Shown here: one piece after another, positions 30,410-41,879 of the stretch | Numbering within the stretch: position 1 is the stretch's first letter | Layout of the letters: every line of letters starts with the position of its first letter | NCBI GenBank assembly: GCA_007922195.1 | Contig: ML682024.1 | Span: forward strand, 4,784,273 to 4,848,272 | Origin: Podocnemis expansa | Taxonomy: Eukaryota; Chordata; Testudines; Podocnemididae | Length of the DNA: 64,000 nucleotides | Reading direction: 5' to 3' | The notes under the pieces: generated by a model | What the model was told of the DNA's origin: nothing | The model's database searches: none | What the model saw: only the letters and a program-made list of their open reading frames with translations | Translations under genes and position numbers: made by a program

Positions 30410-31290
30410 GCAACTTTAGATTACCTTCTTGACCTAAAAGAGAAAGGCCTATCCCTGTCCTCATTGAAAGTTTATTTGGCAGCAATCTTGGCCTTTCACC
30501 AAACAATAGATGGGGTCCCACTCTTTTCACACCCCATCTGCCATAGGGTCCTAAAAGGACTGGAAAAACTTTTTCCCCACATCTGCAACCCCACCCCACA
30601 GTGGGACTTGAACATGGTGCTGCAGGCTCTGACAGAGCCACCATACAAACCCTTAGACTCAGCCACCCTGCTTGTGTTGGCCTAGAAGGTGGCTTTCCTG
30701 GGAGCCATTACCTCAGCCAGAAGGGTCTCAGAGCTACAAGCCCTATCCTCTGAACCCCCATATATGGTTTTCTTCCCAGACAAGGTGGTCCTGCATCACC
30801 ACCCATCATTCTTACCCAAGGTTGCCACTCCCTTCCACATGAATCAAGAGATCTGCCTGCCAGTCTTCTATCTAGACCCGCAGGTGACAGAAAACCAGAG
30901 ATGGTGGCACACCCTGGATGCGAGGAGAGTGCTCCTAATCTATATTGAGCGCACACGACCTTTCCGCAAGACCTCCCAACTGCTCGTGGCAGTCGCAGAA
31001 CATATGAGAGGTTTTCCAGTATCCTCCCAATGCATCTCCAAGTGGATTGAAGTGCATTAAAGACTGCTACGGAAGGTCAAACACGCCTCTCCCAGAGACT
31101 GTGAGAGCTCACTCCGCCAGAGCTCAGGCGTCTTCCACAGCCTTCCTCGCTGAGGTCCCAATCCAAGAGATCTGCAGGGCTGCTACGTGGTCGTCGATAC
31201 ATACCTTCACGACGCACTATGCCATTGCCCAACAAGCAAGAGATGATGCCGCTGTGGGCAGAGCTGTACTCAGTGTGGGTAGATTGTAAC
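30410..31290 (+). pseudogene. DIRS tyrosine recombinase, broken
   Basis: Joins the circular DNA copy to the genome by strand exchange. Seen in order: an N-terminal arm near 30460; ITSARRVSELQAL near 30710 with the first catalytic arginine; a middle region to 31060; then AHSARAQASSTAF near 31110 with the HxxR pair; and THYAIAQ near 31215 with the likely nucleophilic tyrosine. An in-frame TAG at about 30686 and a frameshift near 31055 break it. Confidence 0.8.
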
Positions 31291-31324
31291 TCCTCCCACC
31301 ATCCTTGGGTACGGCTAGCAGTCA

Positions 31325-31412
31325 GCTGTAACTGAATGATGTGAACAGCACTCGAAGGAGAACGGTTGGTTACTCACCGTAACCGTCCTTCTTTGAGATG
31401 GGCTGCTCACAT
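31325..31412 (+). repeat. DIRS internal complementary region
   Basis: 'gtaactgaatgatgtgaaca' followed by 'gcactcgaaggagaac' is complementary to the left terminus (24585-24625). The adjoining 'ggttactcaccgtaaccgtc' to 'gagatgggctgctcac' is complementary to the right terminus (31608-31655). This join of both complements is the template used to make DIRS circles. Confidence 0.85.
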
Positions 31413-31454
31413 ACATTCAGATCCCTCCCCGCTAACAGAGTTGGCAAAGGTATA

Positions 31455-31655
31455 TGGGACTGGGAGGATCAGGGTCACAGTCACCTATATAGCCGTGGCC
31501 GCGGCGTGGAGGGGGCATTGGCCGTGCACCCTCACCTGACAGGTTAATGCTAAAGACTTTCCAAGCTACCATGCGCTGCGGCACGTACACACCTGTAACA
31601 GAATGTATGTGAGCAGCCCATCTCGAAGAAGGACGGTTACGGTGAGTAACCAACC
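31455..31655 (+). repeat. DIRS right inverted terminal repeat
   Basis: Reverse-complement match to the left repeat, with about 30 extra outer bases (ggacggttacggtgagtaac) as in other DIRS right ends. Confidence 0.85.
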
Positions 31656-31840
31656 ATTGTCAATGATTTGCTGTCAGTTTGGGTGGGAATATCTAGTCTC
31701 ACTTTGCTTCGTGACCGGAAGGGGCCATCATGATTATGTAGTCTGACCTGCTCGTTGCAGGCCACATAATAGCCCTGTATAATAGACCACTGCCTCTGGC
31801 TGGGTTAGTGAAGTTCTCAGATCATGTTTTAAAGACATTG

Positions 31841-33447
31841 GGTATGTCCACATGTCTCTTTTATTTCGAAACAACACTGGTTGTTTCGAAATAAAAAAGA
31901 CTATTGTTGAACCCCGGGTTCGAGATGTAAGTGCGATGGACTGGCGACACCCACCAAGGAGACGGACACCAATTTCCAGTAGAAAAAAATGTTTATAGTG
32001 GTCTCATAAAGGCATACAACAAAATAGCAACAAAAATGCCTATGTGGGGGGAGTAAACAGCTACACAGTGAAAAGGACTATGCAAGATACAAGATAAACA
32101 GCTATGTTGTAAAAGGACTATACAAGGTACAAATGAAAACCAAACTTATAAACAATGCATAAATGAAAAGAACTACACTTATAAACAATGCATAAATGGT
32201 ATTATAGAGAAAAGAAAAAAAAGAAGAAAGGATCAAATCGAGAGAGGTAGAATAGCTGTATCAGTTTATAATACCTGTCCTAGCACTGTAGTGGAACGCA
32301 AAGCGAGGAGGCAGACCAGCTGCAGCATCCCAGTACTTAATTGTTTGGCCGGCAATTCGAGTACACCCAAAGGTCTCACGGACGAGAGCTCCCTGTCTCG
32401 CTCGGAGGATCAGTCCGACCAGTTCGTGACATGCCCTTTAACGTTCGAGGGTGGGAGAACACTTGAGCCAACCGAGGCAGGGGCTTAAATAGTGTACTGC
32501 ACAGCCAGAGTATAAATAGCCAATTGGAAGTGAGGTGTAGGTCAGGACCAATGACGTAACTGGGACCCCAGACAATGATCCCTCCTTCGTGGTGGCGGGG
32601 GTGCAAAGAAACTGTTCAGGGGGATAGAAACTCACCCCCCCCTTGATGACACAAGGCTTGGGAGGTGGAAACTCACCCAGGAAATTGAGGCCCATCAGAG
32701 GAGATCGATACTTAACATTCCTCCTTGTGAGCTCCATAGTCTAGAGGGCTACGCTGGGGGGGTGGGGTGGCCATTATGTCTACCACCTCCGTTGGCAACT
32801 ATGTCCACACGACGTTTTCCTGTTTCGAAACAATGGAGCCCGTCATTTCAAAACAAGAGCCGTTGTTCTGAAGCAACTTAAACCACTTTCGTTTCGAAAC
32901 AACAGTTATTGCAAAACTGGTCGTTTTGAAATAACACCGTTTGGACGTGTTATTTCAAAACGACCATTGTTTCAAAATAATGTTTGACCTTCCTCCCAGG
33001 GTGCATGCCTGGAGCTGGGGTGGCGGGGAGACCCAGGCACTGCAACTCCCTCCCACCAGGGTTCAGGGCAGCCCTGGGTGGCATAGCCTGCCCGCCCAGG
33101 GTGCCCCAGACCCCCTCCATCCACAGTGCCTCCCCTGCTGCCCCAAGGGTAGCGGGGGACAGCAGGGTAGGGGGATCCCTGCCCTAGGGGCAGCTTTCCC
33201 CTGCCTGGATCTCCAAGTGAGAGCCAAGCAGGGGATTGGTTGGTAACATGGCCCTGCCAGAGGGCCATGTTGCCACATCTCCCGTGCTGCCCCTCTCCTG
33301 CATCGAAATAGCATGTCCATACGCAGGGCATGCTATTTCAATTGCCGGGTGTCCCTTATTTCGAAATAAAAAACTAAGGCTTTTATTTTAAAATGACTTA
33401 TTTTGAAATTATTTATTTTGAAATAAGCCTGTGCGTGTGGACATAGC
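31841..33447. mobile_element. foldback MITE copy 1 (5-bp target duplication), split by a solo LTR
   Basis: Starts GGTATGTCCACATG and ends GTGTGGACATAGC. CATTG lies on both sides (31836-31840, 33448-33452). The interior has repeated ttatttcgaaacaac and gttgtttcgaaataa palindromes at both ends and a GC-rich centre at about 33000-33300. No transposase. Confidence 0.8.
31905..32797 (-). mobile_element. solo LTR of an endogenous retrovirus, 5-bp target duplication
   Basis: Read on the minus strand it starts TGCCAACGGAGG and ends GGGTTCAACA. ACTAT flanks it exactly (31900-31904 and 32798-32802). A TATA-like 'ctatttatactctgg' lies at about 32507-32521 (complement), upstream of a T-rich stretch. No internal genes. 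Confidence 0.85.
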
Positions 33448-33867
33448 CATTGTGTCACAGCGAATCCATAATTTGCCCTAATTCAGACCTGCACGTGACC
33501 CATCTCCTAAACTGCAGAGAAAGACCAAAACTTTGGTCTCGGCCAAGCTGATCACAAAGAACATTCCGTCTCAGCCTCAGATATGGCAATCAGTTAGACC
33601 AGGGAATGCTAAAGGGAAATTTTCCCAGAGTTTGGATAGCAGGAGAGATAGTGGGACCCAGCCCAGCTCACAAAGGCAGTAGAAAAGCCCCCCCAAAGAG
33701 GAGCAGGGTAAAGGTATTCCCCAAAACAGGAAAGTGAGGAATCCTCAATAGCCTACTTCTACCTAAATTCAGGCCCAGCATGAAGCTATGTGTTAAGTGT
33801 GGAAGAGGATCCTGTGAGAGGTGAGACCACATCACCCATTAGAGGGTGCACAGAGAAACAAAAGCAT

Positions 33868-34065
33868 AAGGCTGACCATATTCGGTCAGGCCAATGGTCC
33901 ATTTAGCTCAGTTTTCTGTCTTTTGATAATGGCCAGTACCAGATGCAGAGAATTAATAGAACAGGGCAATTGTCCTGTTGTCCAGTCTCGGCATGTGGCA
34001 GTTGGAGATTTAGGGCCACTTGGAGCATAGAGTAGCATCCCTGACCACCTTGGCTAATAGTTACT
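33868..34065 (-). repeat. CR1/L3-type LINE 3' end fragment
   Basis: 'ggctgaccatattcggtcag' then 'gccaatggtccatttagctc' is the complement of the family's 3' terminus, continuing to 'cttggctaatagttactgat'. Confidence 0.65.
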
Positions 34066-35040
34066 GATGGAGCTATACCTCTGTGAAAAGAAACCCCATC
34101 AGTTCCCTGAATGTGGAAGTGGTCAGACTTTGTTAGCCAAGGATAAAAGATATCAAGTGTATTTAGGGTATAGAAGTGAAATATAAGAATTAACATTGTA
34201 ACGCAGGTTCTACAGGCCTCAGGTGTGTAAGTTATTTAACTTAGAGAAACAAGGCCTATGGACATGACATAAGTGATTCCCCCAGTAAGTAACCTTAGAT
34301 AATAAGCTGTCACAAGATATCAGTGACCCTATATTGCAAAATGTCATGAGGTAATAAAAAAGTAAGTGTTGTTAAAAGGCTGATATTTAGGAGGCATTTA
34401 TTGCAGTGTAACAGTCAAATATGGCTAGACTATTTGGGAGATATTTGCAGACACAGGGCGCCAGCAATCTGTGAATCATAAGTCATTCTTGTGACCAAGT
34501 GACATAAATGATAGAGAGTATAAGAGGAACAAACAAATTATTAGCCTATGAAAAATGGAGCACCCTAAAAGTAGTGGGGAGTGGAAGCGAAAAAAGAAAA
34601 GGGGTTAAAACCTTGTTTTTGTGAACTCCAGTGAGCATCCGGATGGTCTATTACAACAGCTGTATTCTGGCCTGGAAGACATGGAGGACAGCAGGATGAT
34701 GATAGTGGTGACGGTAAAGACAAAGATGAAGAGAATGATTAACACTGTGGGTTTTTCTGCAAAAGGTGGTGTATGTCATCAAACAGTGAGAAGTTCCATC
34801 TTGCTCTCTTGCTCCTCAGTGTGTGGATTGGGGTTTGGTTGGCTGATAAAGCTAATCATTACAGACTGCCTCTGTGTGCTTTCTGTTGTGCACCTTCTAT
34901 CAACAATCTCTTCCCTGTAATCAATCTTGGGGCAGCTCTCTCACAGATTGAAGGAGGTATAAACCCTCACCCTGGGGCAGGTAATTAAAGTAACAATGAG
35001 CAGAGATAAGGCTACACTTTGTATCAATCAGCGAAACTGT
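34066..35040. other. intergenic, no recognised feature
   Basis: AT-rich sequence with no repeat or exon I can name. Confidence 0.35.
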
Positions 35041-35053
35041 GCAGAAGAGAAAC

Positions 35054-35128
35054 TATCAATGTGCTGAGTGTGGGAAATGGCTGAGTTCATGCTTGAACCT
35101 TATCAGCCATCAGAGCATCCACACAGAA
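35054..35128 (+). pseudogene. single C2H2 zinc-finger fossil
   Basis: Translates to YQCAECGKWLSS... with the C-x2-C-x12-H-x3-H spacing of a Krueppel-type finger and the closing HxxxH-T of the inter-finger linker. The linker then breaks (normally TGEKP). No second finger or long frame is open on either side, so this looks like a leftover of a zinc-finger gene or of a retrocopy. Confidence 0.65.
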
Positions 35129-35129
35129 G

Positions 35130-36150
35130 ATAATTCCCACCTCTGAACCACAAACCTAACAAAACAGAGAGGTGCTAGGTAGAATCTAGACCAGTGACTG
35201 TTCTCCCTTTAGATCTCAGTTCATTGGAGAAGAAAAGTGCTGCTAGATGAGTTGATCAGTTGGGAACCGGGTAGGATGGCGTGGGAGCTGTAGAGCATTC
35301 ATGGTTTGAATATCATTGTGGGTCTGGATTATGGGTAGCAAAGGGAGCTGAGTCGTGGGGTGTTACTGATTGCTTTATGCTGAGGACAGTGGTAGTGTTA
35401 GGTACCCCTGATGCATGCAATCTCAGGGACCCAAATCAATGAGGGGTCCCCTGAAAATCCAGATCTGGATCATGAGGGCCTTCTGTTTGGTCCACCAGCC
35501 ATCAGTTGCTCTGTCCAGCTCAGGGTTTAATTTAGAACGATTGACTCTCCAAATGGAGGGCTCTGCACAGCAGGACTTCACACATGAGAGAGCACAACTA
35601 GCACCATGGAGAGAAGATGAGGAAGACATGGCTGCTGCTGTCCTGCCACTGTTGCGTTTTAAAGCAGCCACATCCCCAGTCACTGTCCAACACTTAGACA
35701 ACATTTAGCACATTTAGCACAGTTCAGGGGTTTGTCTCAAGGACAGCTGGCTGATTCTCTCATGTCCCAGCCTGTTTCGCTTCTCAGAGCACAAATGAAA
35801 GTGGAACCAGTTTCCATATGTGATGAATCAATGAGGTTTCAAAAGCAGCCCCCTCCCCTTCCCAGAGCTGCTCCCTAAAGCCCCCTCATCTGCTCCAGTT
35901 GAGGCCAGGCAAACAGACCCCAGCAGCCCCACCCCTGCTATGCATGGGGGAATGAGTTTGCCTCCTGAACAAGACTGTGCAGCCCTTTCTCCAGGGATCT
36001 CAGGGGCAGCGGGGGGTGGAGAAGGGATTGGCCAACAGCCATAACTGCCACTTTGGCTGATGCCATCTGCAAGCACCCTATATTTTCTCCTATAAGACCC
36101 AGGAAAATGTATCAGTAGATATATCTCCCTCCCGCATCCCCATCCTGAAA
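35130..36150. other. intergenic, no recognised gene
   Basis: No convincing exon. The interval includes a single unit (about 36030-36060) resembling the minisatellite at 22555-22830. Confidence 0.35.
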
Positions 36151-36154
36151 TGGT

Positions 36155-36252
36155 TCATCTTCGAAGGAAGTGGGATTTTCTCCCATGAAAGCTCATGCAA
36201 TAAATACATTTGTTAGTTTTTAAATGCCACAGGACTCCCTGTTTGTTTTATC
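36155..36252 (+). repeat. Penelope-like element 3' fragment
   Basis: 'gaagtgggattttctcccat', then 'gaaagctcatgcaataaata' and 'cacaggactccctgtttg' match the 3' end of the element at 42851-46235. Confidence 0.75.
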
Positions 36253-36484
36253 CCAGTCATTGGGAGCTTTGGTGCTTTTCTGCCTCTAGTAAGGAACATA
36301 TTGCTAGTAGAGGGGAGTTCTTTTAATATCTGGGGGAGCTCATTGGATTTATTGCCTCTGTCAGAAAACTGACAGTAAATCCCACCTCCCATTACAGTAT
36401 TGGCTCCTCCCACTCCTCAAAGGGAGAATGGTCCACCCCAGGGTCTGCTTAGTGGTTGGTTTCCTTCCCCCACAACAGAAAGGG

Positions 36485-36652
36485 ACATAAACACGGCCCT
36501 ATATAATGGGGAAGCATGCATATTCCTGTATGGCGGGGAAGACTGGTAAACAAAGACCTTTATGGCAGGGAAGTGTGGTAAATACAGCCCTAAATAGGTG
36601 AGGGCAGGAGAGTACACACAGCCTGTATGACAGGGAAACAAGGAGAAATGGC
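36485..36652. repeat. degenerate ~32-bp tandem repeat, about 5 units
   Basis: Units begin CCTATATAATGGGGAAG, CCTGTATGGCGGGGAAG, CCTTTATGGCAGGGAAG, CCCTAAATAGGTGAGGG and CCTGTATGACAGGGAAA, each about 32-40 bases apart. Confidence 0.65.
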
Positions 36653-37234
36653 TCCCACAAGATCATCTATGCGTGTCCATGAAGCAGGGTTGCGCTCATA
36701 CAAAATGTGCCACTGATAGGGTTGCCACTGATGGTTGGCTTTATTCTGGAGGTTTCAGCACATGACATAATCTTGAATTAAAGATTAATCTTTAATTACC
36801 AGAGATTTAGGGCAGTCCTGCAGGATTGAGGAGGATTGGCAACCTTACACTTAGGGATAACACAAGTTCATAGGCAACAATACAAAAAGGGGCCCACTGG
36901 CTGCATCCCAGGACAAGCCAACCCTGGATACACTACTGTTAGAACTAGAGCAGATCTTTTAGAAAAACACCATTCAAACAAAGGGCTGAGAGATCAGAGC
37001 TGTAGGCTGGCAGCACATTGTCACCTTGCCTTTCTGTCACCTTTGGAGCTGGGAGAGTTCCAAGATCATTCATCGATTTCAAATTGGGATCATCTAGGCA
37101 GTTCCCCTGTGTGACACAGGCCAGACAGTGGCCCCAGAATAATTATTCCCAGAGCAGATTTCATAAAAAAAATCCCAGATGGACTGAAAAATTGCTAGTG
37201 CTGGGAAAGCCACCAGAACCCTTGGCCGTTCGTT

Positions 37235-37625
37235 CCAGTAGTTAATTCCCCATTTGATTAAAAATTACATCTTATTTCCAGTCTCAATTTGTCTAGTTTC
37301 AATGTCCAACCAGTGGCTCAGGTGCACCTTCTTCTCCTAGACTGAAGAGCCCATTATTAAAAGAGCTACTAATAAACTAGGAGCAAATCACCCCTTATCC
37401 TTCTTTTTCTTCAGCTAAAAAGATCCCGGAGTCTCTTACTAAACAGCAACATTTTGAACTCTTCAACCATTTCTGTAGGGCTTCACTCATCCCTCACCAA
37501 TTGATCCACATCCCTTCTGAATGCTGCACACGAGGACTGTGGTCTCAGTATGGCCAAATACAGAGGAATTAGAACCCATCTATGTTTAGTCAAGATTTCC
37601 CTGTTTATCCACCCAGCATAAGAGT
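37235..37625 (-). repeat. CR1 LINE fragment
   Basis: 'gattaaaaattacatcttat', 'cagtctcaatttgtctagtt' and 'tcttcagctaaaaagatccc' correspond to the CR1 C-terminal coding region read backwards. It abuts arm B of the inverted duplication. Confidence 0.65.
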
Positions 37626-37626
37626 A

Positions 37627-40600
37627 CACGGCCTATGTGCAACCATCCCTATCCAGATTCCCTGTGCTTCCATTTCCAACTCACCCCTGGTGTGTTAATT
37701 ACTGATAATGGTCCTCACTGCTCTAGATGCTGTTAGGAAATGGTGCACCTGGGTAGGTGCAGGTGGAGGAGGAGTTGCTGATGGGTTGCAGTGGGAGTTT
37801 GTGGTAATCAACAGGATGTTTGTCCTACAGTCTTTCCACACTGGGCATTACCCAAGTGACGGACTTCATAGATTCTCCCCTAGTGCATGCAGAGTTCTGT
37901 GAGATACCTGAGTTGTTAAGCACCTCCGGACTATGGTGCACAGAGGTTGGGGTGCAGCTTCAAATCCCTGTGTTCATTGCTAGGGAGATTCCTTTCCAAG
38001 CCATGTGTGTAAGAAACCATCCAGTCCCAAAAGGTGATAAGTAAAGGTGCAGTTGGGCTGTGGCCGGTCCACAGCTCCTCTTCTAGGGCCCAGATGTTTA
38101 AGAGGCCATGAAGCGCAGGGACAGGACACAGCCACTGGTCACTGGAGTTTGACGGTGTTAATGTAGGACTGAGAATAGCCCTCACATCAATAGCCCTCAC
38201 ATCACACAGGTCAGGGAATGGCTGTTGGTGTCTGGCAAACAACCCCCTTGACTCGCAGCACACTTTTGTCCCAGTGAGAAGGGACACAGGCTACAGAAAC
38301 CATGATCACAGATTGAGTAGGGAGCCAGAAAGGCTGTGAGCTGGATTTCAAACACTTTACTCATGGCTGGTCTATGCCAAGAAGTTAGGTTGACCCACCG
38401 ATGTCACTCTGGACTGGGAAGAATCCATACCCCCAGGATATTTGGATAACCCATCCTAACCCAGGTACAGACAGCACTGGCTCAATGGAGAATCACTCTG
38501 TTAAAACTGACCTGCCACCTTGTGGAGAGATGCATTTGTTAGTTACACCCAGCCATCAGAATTGATTGTGTCTACAGTAAAGTGCTACACCAATGCCATG
38601 ATAGACCCTAAACACTCATCTCTCCCCTTCTCTTGGCTGTCCGTCATCCAGCCCCCTCCTCAGTCACCCCAAATGCGGTGCCTTCCCAGGAGGGTCCTGG
38701 CTAGGGCCCTCTTGATATCAGTGTTGCGCAGGCTGTAGATGACAGGGTTCAGGGTGGGGATGATGACAGTATAGAAGACAGCAACCATTTTGTCAGCCTG
38801 TGGGGTGTAACTGCCTTCAGGCCGTACGTACATGAAGATGAGGGTCCCGTAGAACATGGCCACAGCTGCCAGGTGCGAGCTGCAGGTAGAGGCAGCGCGA
38901 CGTGAGCCTGCCTGCCCCACGGTCCCAAGGATCAGTCCGTAGGAGGCCAGGATAGCCAGTAGGGTGGCGCTCTGGATGGTGCCGCAGATGGCCAGCAGCA
39001 GGGCCTGGTTGAGACTGGTGTCAGCACAGGCCAGGGCCAGCACAGGCGGGATGTCACAGAAGAAGTGGTCAAGAGCATGGCCCTGGCAGAAGGGCAGGCG
39101 GAAGGCCAGGCTGGAGTGCACAGCCCCACTGGTTGCCCCAGCTGCATAGCAGCCCAGCACAAGCCCACGGCAGAGGTGGGGTGGCATGGTAGCCTGGTAG
39201 TGCAGTGGATGACAGACGGCGGTATACCGGTCATAGGCCATGGCAGCCAGCAGGCAGCACTCAGCGTCTGCCACAGTGGCAAAGAAGAACATCTGGAGGG
39301 CACAGGCTGGGCCAGGGAGGGTGGCCTTACCAGCCAGCAGGCCCCATAGCATAACTGGGGCCACAGTGCAGCAAGAACAGAGGTCCAGCAATGCCAGGTG
39401 GCTGAGGAAGTAGTACATGGGCATGTGAAGAGAGCGCTCAGCCTGGATCAGCACTGCCAGGCCCAGGTTCCCCACCAGGCCCAGGAGGAAGATGGGCAGC
39501 ACAAATGAAAAGAGGAACAGACGCAGGTCTTGGTTGGAAGGGAAGCCCACAAGGAGGAAATTGGTCCCTGCTGTCTGGTTTGGCTCAGCCATGGGGGGCA
39601 CAGATCTGTGGGGGGAGAGAAAGGGTTAGAACCTGCAGTTCCCTCCTCCCAGGTTTAGTCTGGCACCACCCATCTCCTAGTAACAAAAGTCTGCTGTTAG
39701 AGGAGGACTTGGCCAGCACTGCAATGCAGCCACCTCTGGGGTGGGCAGCTGAGTACCAGCCACACATGACCCAGCACAACATTTTAGTGAAGACTAAACC
39801 AACCCCCAAAAATGGCTGAGGGAGGACGTTAGTAGGAGAGAGGTGTTTGTAAGGAAAGTGAAGTTCATGTATGGCCTTTTGGAACAAGGAGTTGGTGACT
39901 TAAAAGTACAGGAGATACTGAGGTGGGGGAGCTGCAAGGACAGACAGGGAGTGAATTAACAGATGGACCCGGACAGGCAGCAACAGAGATGAGCCTGGAG
40001 CAGCATAACCATGTGGCCAGGACAGACAGCAGGGTGGGCACTCAAGGTTCTGGTTTGAGCTGCTGCCCCACAACTGACTGGCTCTGTTATGCTATGGCTG
40101 GGCAAGTTACTTCCCAACACTAGATTCCCGCTTCCTGGTGTATTTACATTGGGGGCTCTCCAGGGCCGTGCCACTTGCTCTGGGCAGCATGCTGCAGTGG
40201 GGGCCCCAATCTCAGTCAGGGTCTGGGCAGCGCCCAGCACAACAGTGCCCCATGTGTTCAGCACTCATTGTGAAGCTCCCCCACCCAGTCCCCATATAGC
40301 TACAGCCTTGAGGGGGATCACAGTACACAATCACAGAAGGTGTGATAGGACACAGTCCCCAGCCTCACCCCCAGCTGGGCTGGGGACACCTCATGGGGTT
40401 TGATGGCTGGGCAGGGGTGCACAGAGCAGAGAATAGAAGAGCAGAGAGGGGAATGGGTCAGACAGCTTTGGGGAGGCCCTGCCACCCCAGCCTGAACTGG
40501 ATATGCATGGCAGGGGACTCAGCCAGTCCAGTTCAGGCTGAGATCAAGATATCAGTGTTCAGGACTGGGGTGGGAGGGTCAAACTGGAGCTCTAGGCCTG

Positions 40601-41230
40601 AGAGAGGGGAGAAGAACTAACAGGGGGAGATGTGGCTGAGGGGTACCCAGATGGGAGAATCCTCTGAGCAGGGGAGGAGGGAGAAAGGGGGACAGCTAAA
40701 GAGAAGAAAGGAAGATTGCCTTCTGCTGGGACAGGGGAGCCTCTATGGACAAAGCGGGGGGGGGCTCACACCTGAGAACCCAGGAATCCTGCCTCTCAGC
40801 CCCTCTTGTTCTAATCACTAGAGTCCACACTCCATCCGGAGCCAGGGATGGAATCCAGGCATCCTGGCTCCCAGTGACTCTGGCTGCACAACACAACAAG
40901 CAGAGATGGGCTCAGCGATGAGGATCACTGTGAAGGATGTTTCCCTAGATGGCAAAGTCCTTGGGTCCCATCCTGCCCCTTGTACCCACCCTACCTGGGC
41001 AGTGGAAGATCTGTGTCTCTCTCTGTGCTGGTGCCACTTTCCACCTGGGCGGTGCCTGCCAGGGCTTTTATGGCCCCTTTCTCTTGCATCTATCAGGCCT
41101 CTCTTGGCACCTGCTCCCTGGGCTTCTGGCTGAGCCAATCCCCGCTGCGCCAGCCAGGCCCCGCAGAGAGGTGCTGGCCAGACTTCTTACCTCCCAGCGC
41201 CTCCCCAGAGGGTCTCAGACACATGTGGCT
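37627..41230 (-). repeat. inverted segmental duplication, arm B
   Basis: About 3.6 kb matching 17690-21705 in reverse complement, including the olfactory receptor gene, its 5' flank and distal non-coding text. It lacks the hAT MITE of arm A and has fewer local repeats near 39660-39790. Confidence 0.85.
38660..39592 (-). CDS. olfactory receptor (class II type), intact, 310 aa
   Basis: Odorant receptor of the seven-helix family, closely similar to the gene at 19748-20740. It has NQT glycosylation at residues 5-7; MPMYYFLSHLALLDL in helix 2; MAYDRY at the end of helix 3; the usual FFCDIPPVL in the second extracellular loop; TCSSHL before helix 6; and PTLNPVIYSLRN in helix 7. The start is the ATG at 39592, aligned with the paralogue. 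The upstream acceptor on the minus strand (ctctccccccacag) is also conserved. The stop follows IWGD, which is the normal length for the family. No damage seen. Confidence 0.92.
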   Translation of the reverse strand: MAEPNQTAGTNFLLVGFPSNQDLRLFLFSFVLPIFLLGLVGNLGLAVLIQAERSLHMPMYYFLSHLALLDLCSCCTVAPVMLWGLLAGKATLPGPACALQMFFFATVADAECCLLAAMAYDRYTAVCHPLHYQATMPPHLCRGLVLGCYAAGATSGAVHSSLAFRLPFCQGHALDHFFCDIPPVLALACADTSLNQALLLAICGTIQSATLLAILASYGLILGTVGQAGSRRAASTCSSHLAAVAMFYGTLIFMYVRPEGSYTPQADKMVAVFYTVIIPTLNPVIYSLRNTDIKRALARTLLGRHRIWGD

Positions 41231-41434
41231 AATTGCTGGCATTCAGAGCCACTGCTCTAACTCCCTCCTGCGACTCCATCTCCCCCCACCATATCCCTCG
41301 CATGTGCTCCTAGTAACTTTCACCATGCCCTCTCATTCTGCCTTTTCATTCTGCAGTGTGGGCATGTTTCAAGCCACTGCTCTGACTCCGAAGGGTGGCA
41401 TAGTAAAGCCTGGATGAGTTGGCGAAGCTGGGCA

Positions 41435-41872
41435 AGTCAGGGCCAACACCCGTAAACTCCAGATGAACACATCGTATAGACATTTTTATGCAGGCCAGAA
41501 GGGGCACTGAGATCAGCTAGTCTGAGTTCCTTCACCAGCTGCAAGGCATCCCAGTGACAGATGGTGGGGATTTGAAGGGACCCCAGCAGGTATCTAGTCC
41601 AACTCCTTCTCAAAGCAGGACCAACCACAGCTACAACCACAGCTATATCACTTTTACTCTTCTCGTCTGCAGCCCAGACAAGCCAAGATCCTTCAGCCTC
41701 CCCTCATAAGTCATGTGCTCCACCCCTCAAATCACTTTTGCTGCCCCTTGCTACACTTACTCCAGTTTGTCCACATCCGTCCTGGAGTGGGGGGCCCAAA
41801 AATCTGCACAATGCTCCAGATGTGGTCACACTAATGCTGAATAGAAAGGTGGACCCAGAGCCCTATGGCCAG
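41435..41872 (-). repeat. CR1 LINE fragment
   Basis: 'ccagaaggggcactgagatc' and 'tctagtccaactccttctca' are followed by 'gtccacatccgtcctggagt' and 'ccagatgtggtcacactaat', the CR1 3' half reversed. Confidence 0.7.
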
Positions 41873-41879
41873 TGCTGGA

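Larger units (their letters stand above)
24583..31655 (+). mobile_element. DIRS-type tyrosine-recombinase retrotransposon (structurally complete, coding decayed)
   Basis: Order of parts: left inverted terminal repeat, Gag-like frame, reverse transcriptase, RNase H, methyltransferase-like domain, tyrosine recombinase, internal complementary region and a longer right inverted repeat. This is the canonical DIRS layout. There are no target duplications, as expected for recombinase-mediated integration through a circular intermediate. A young CR1 (27045-28436, minus) splits the region between Gag and reverse transcriptase. Several stops and frameshifts make it non-autonomous now. Confidence 0.88.
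31700..33650 (-). repeat. CR1 LINE fragment, split by a foldback MITE
   Basis: 'gaccggaaggggccatcatg' then 'attatgtagtctgacctgct' (complement of the CR1 3' end) leads to 31840. The sequence resumes after 33452 with 'ttcagacctgcacgtgaccc' and 'actgcagagaaagacc'. Confidence 0.6.

Noticed and set aside
32700..32797. Polypurine tract and retroviral 3' internal sequence next to the LTR
   Set aside because: The ACTAT duplications place this stretch inside the LTR, so no internal viral sequence is needed.
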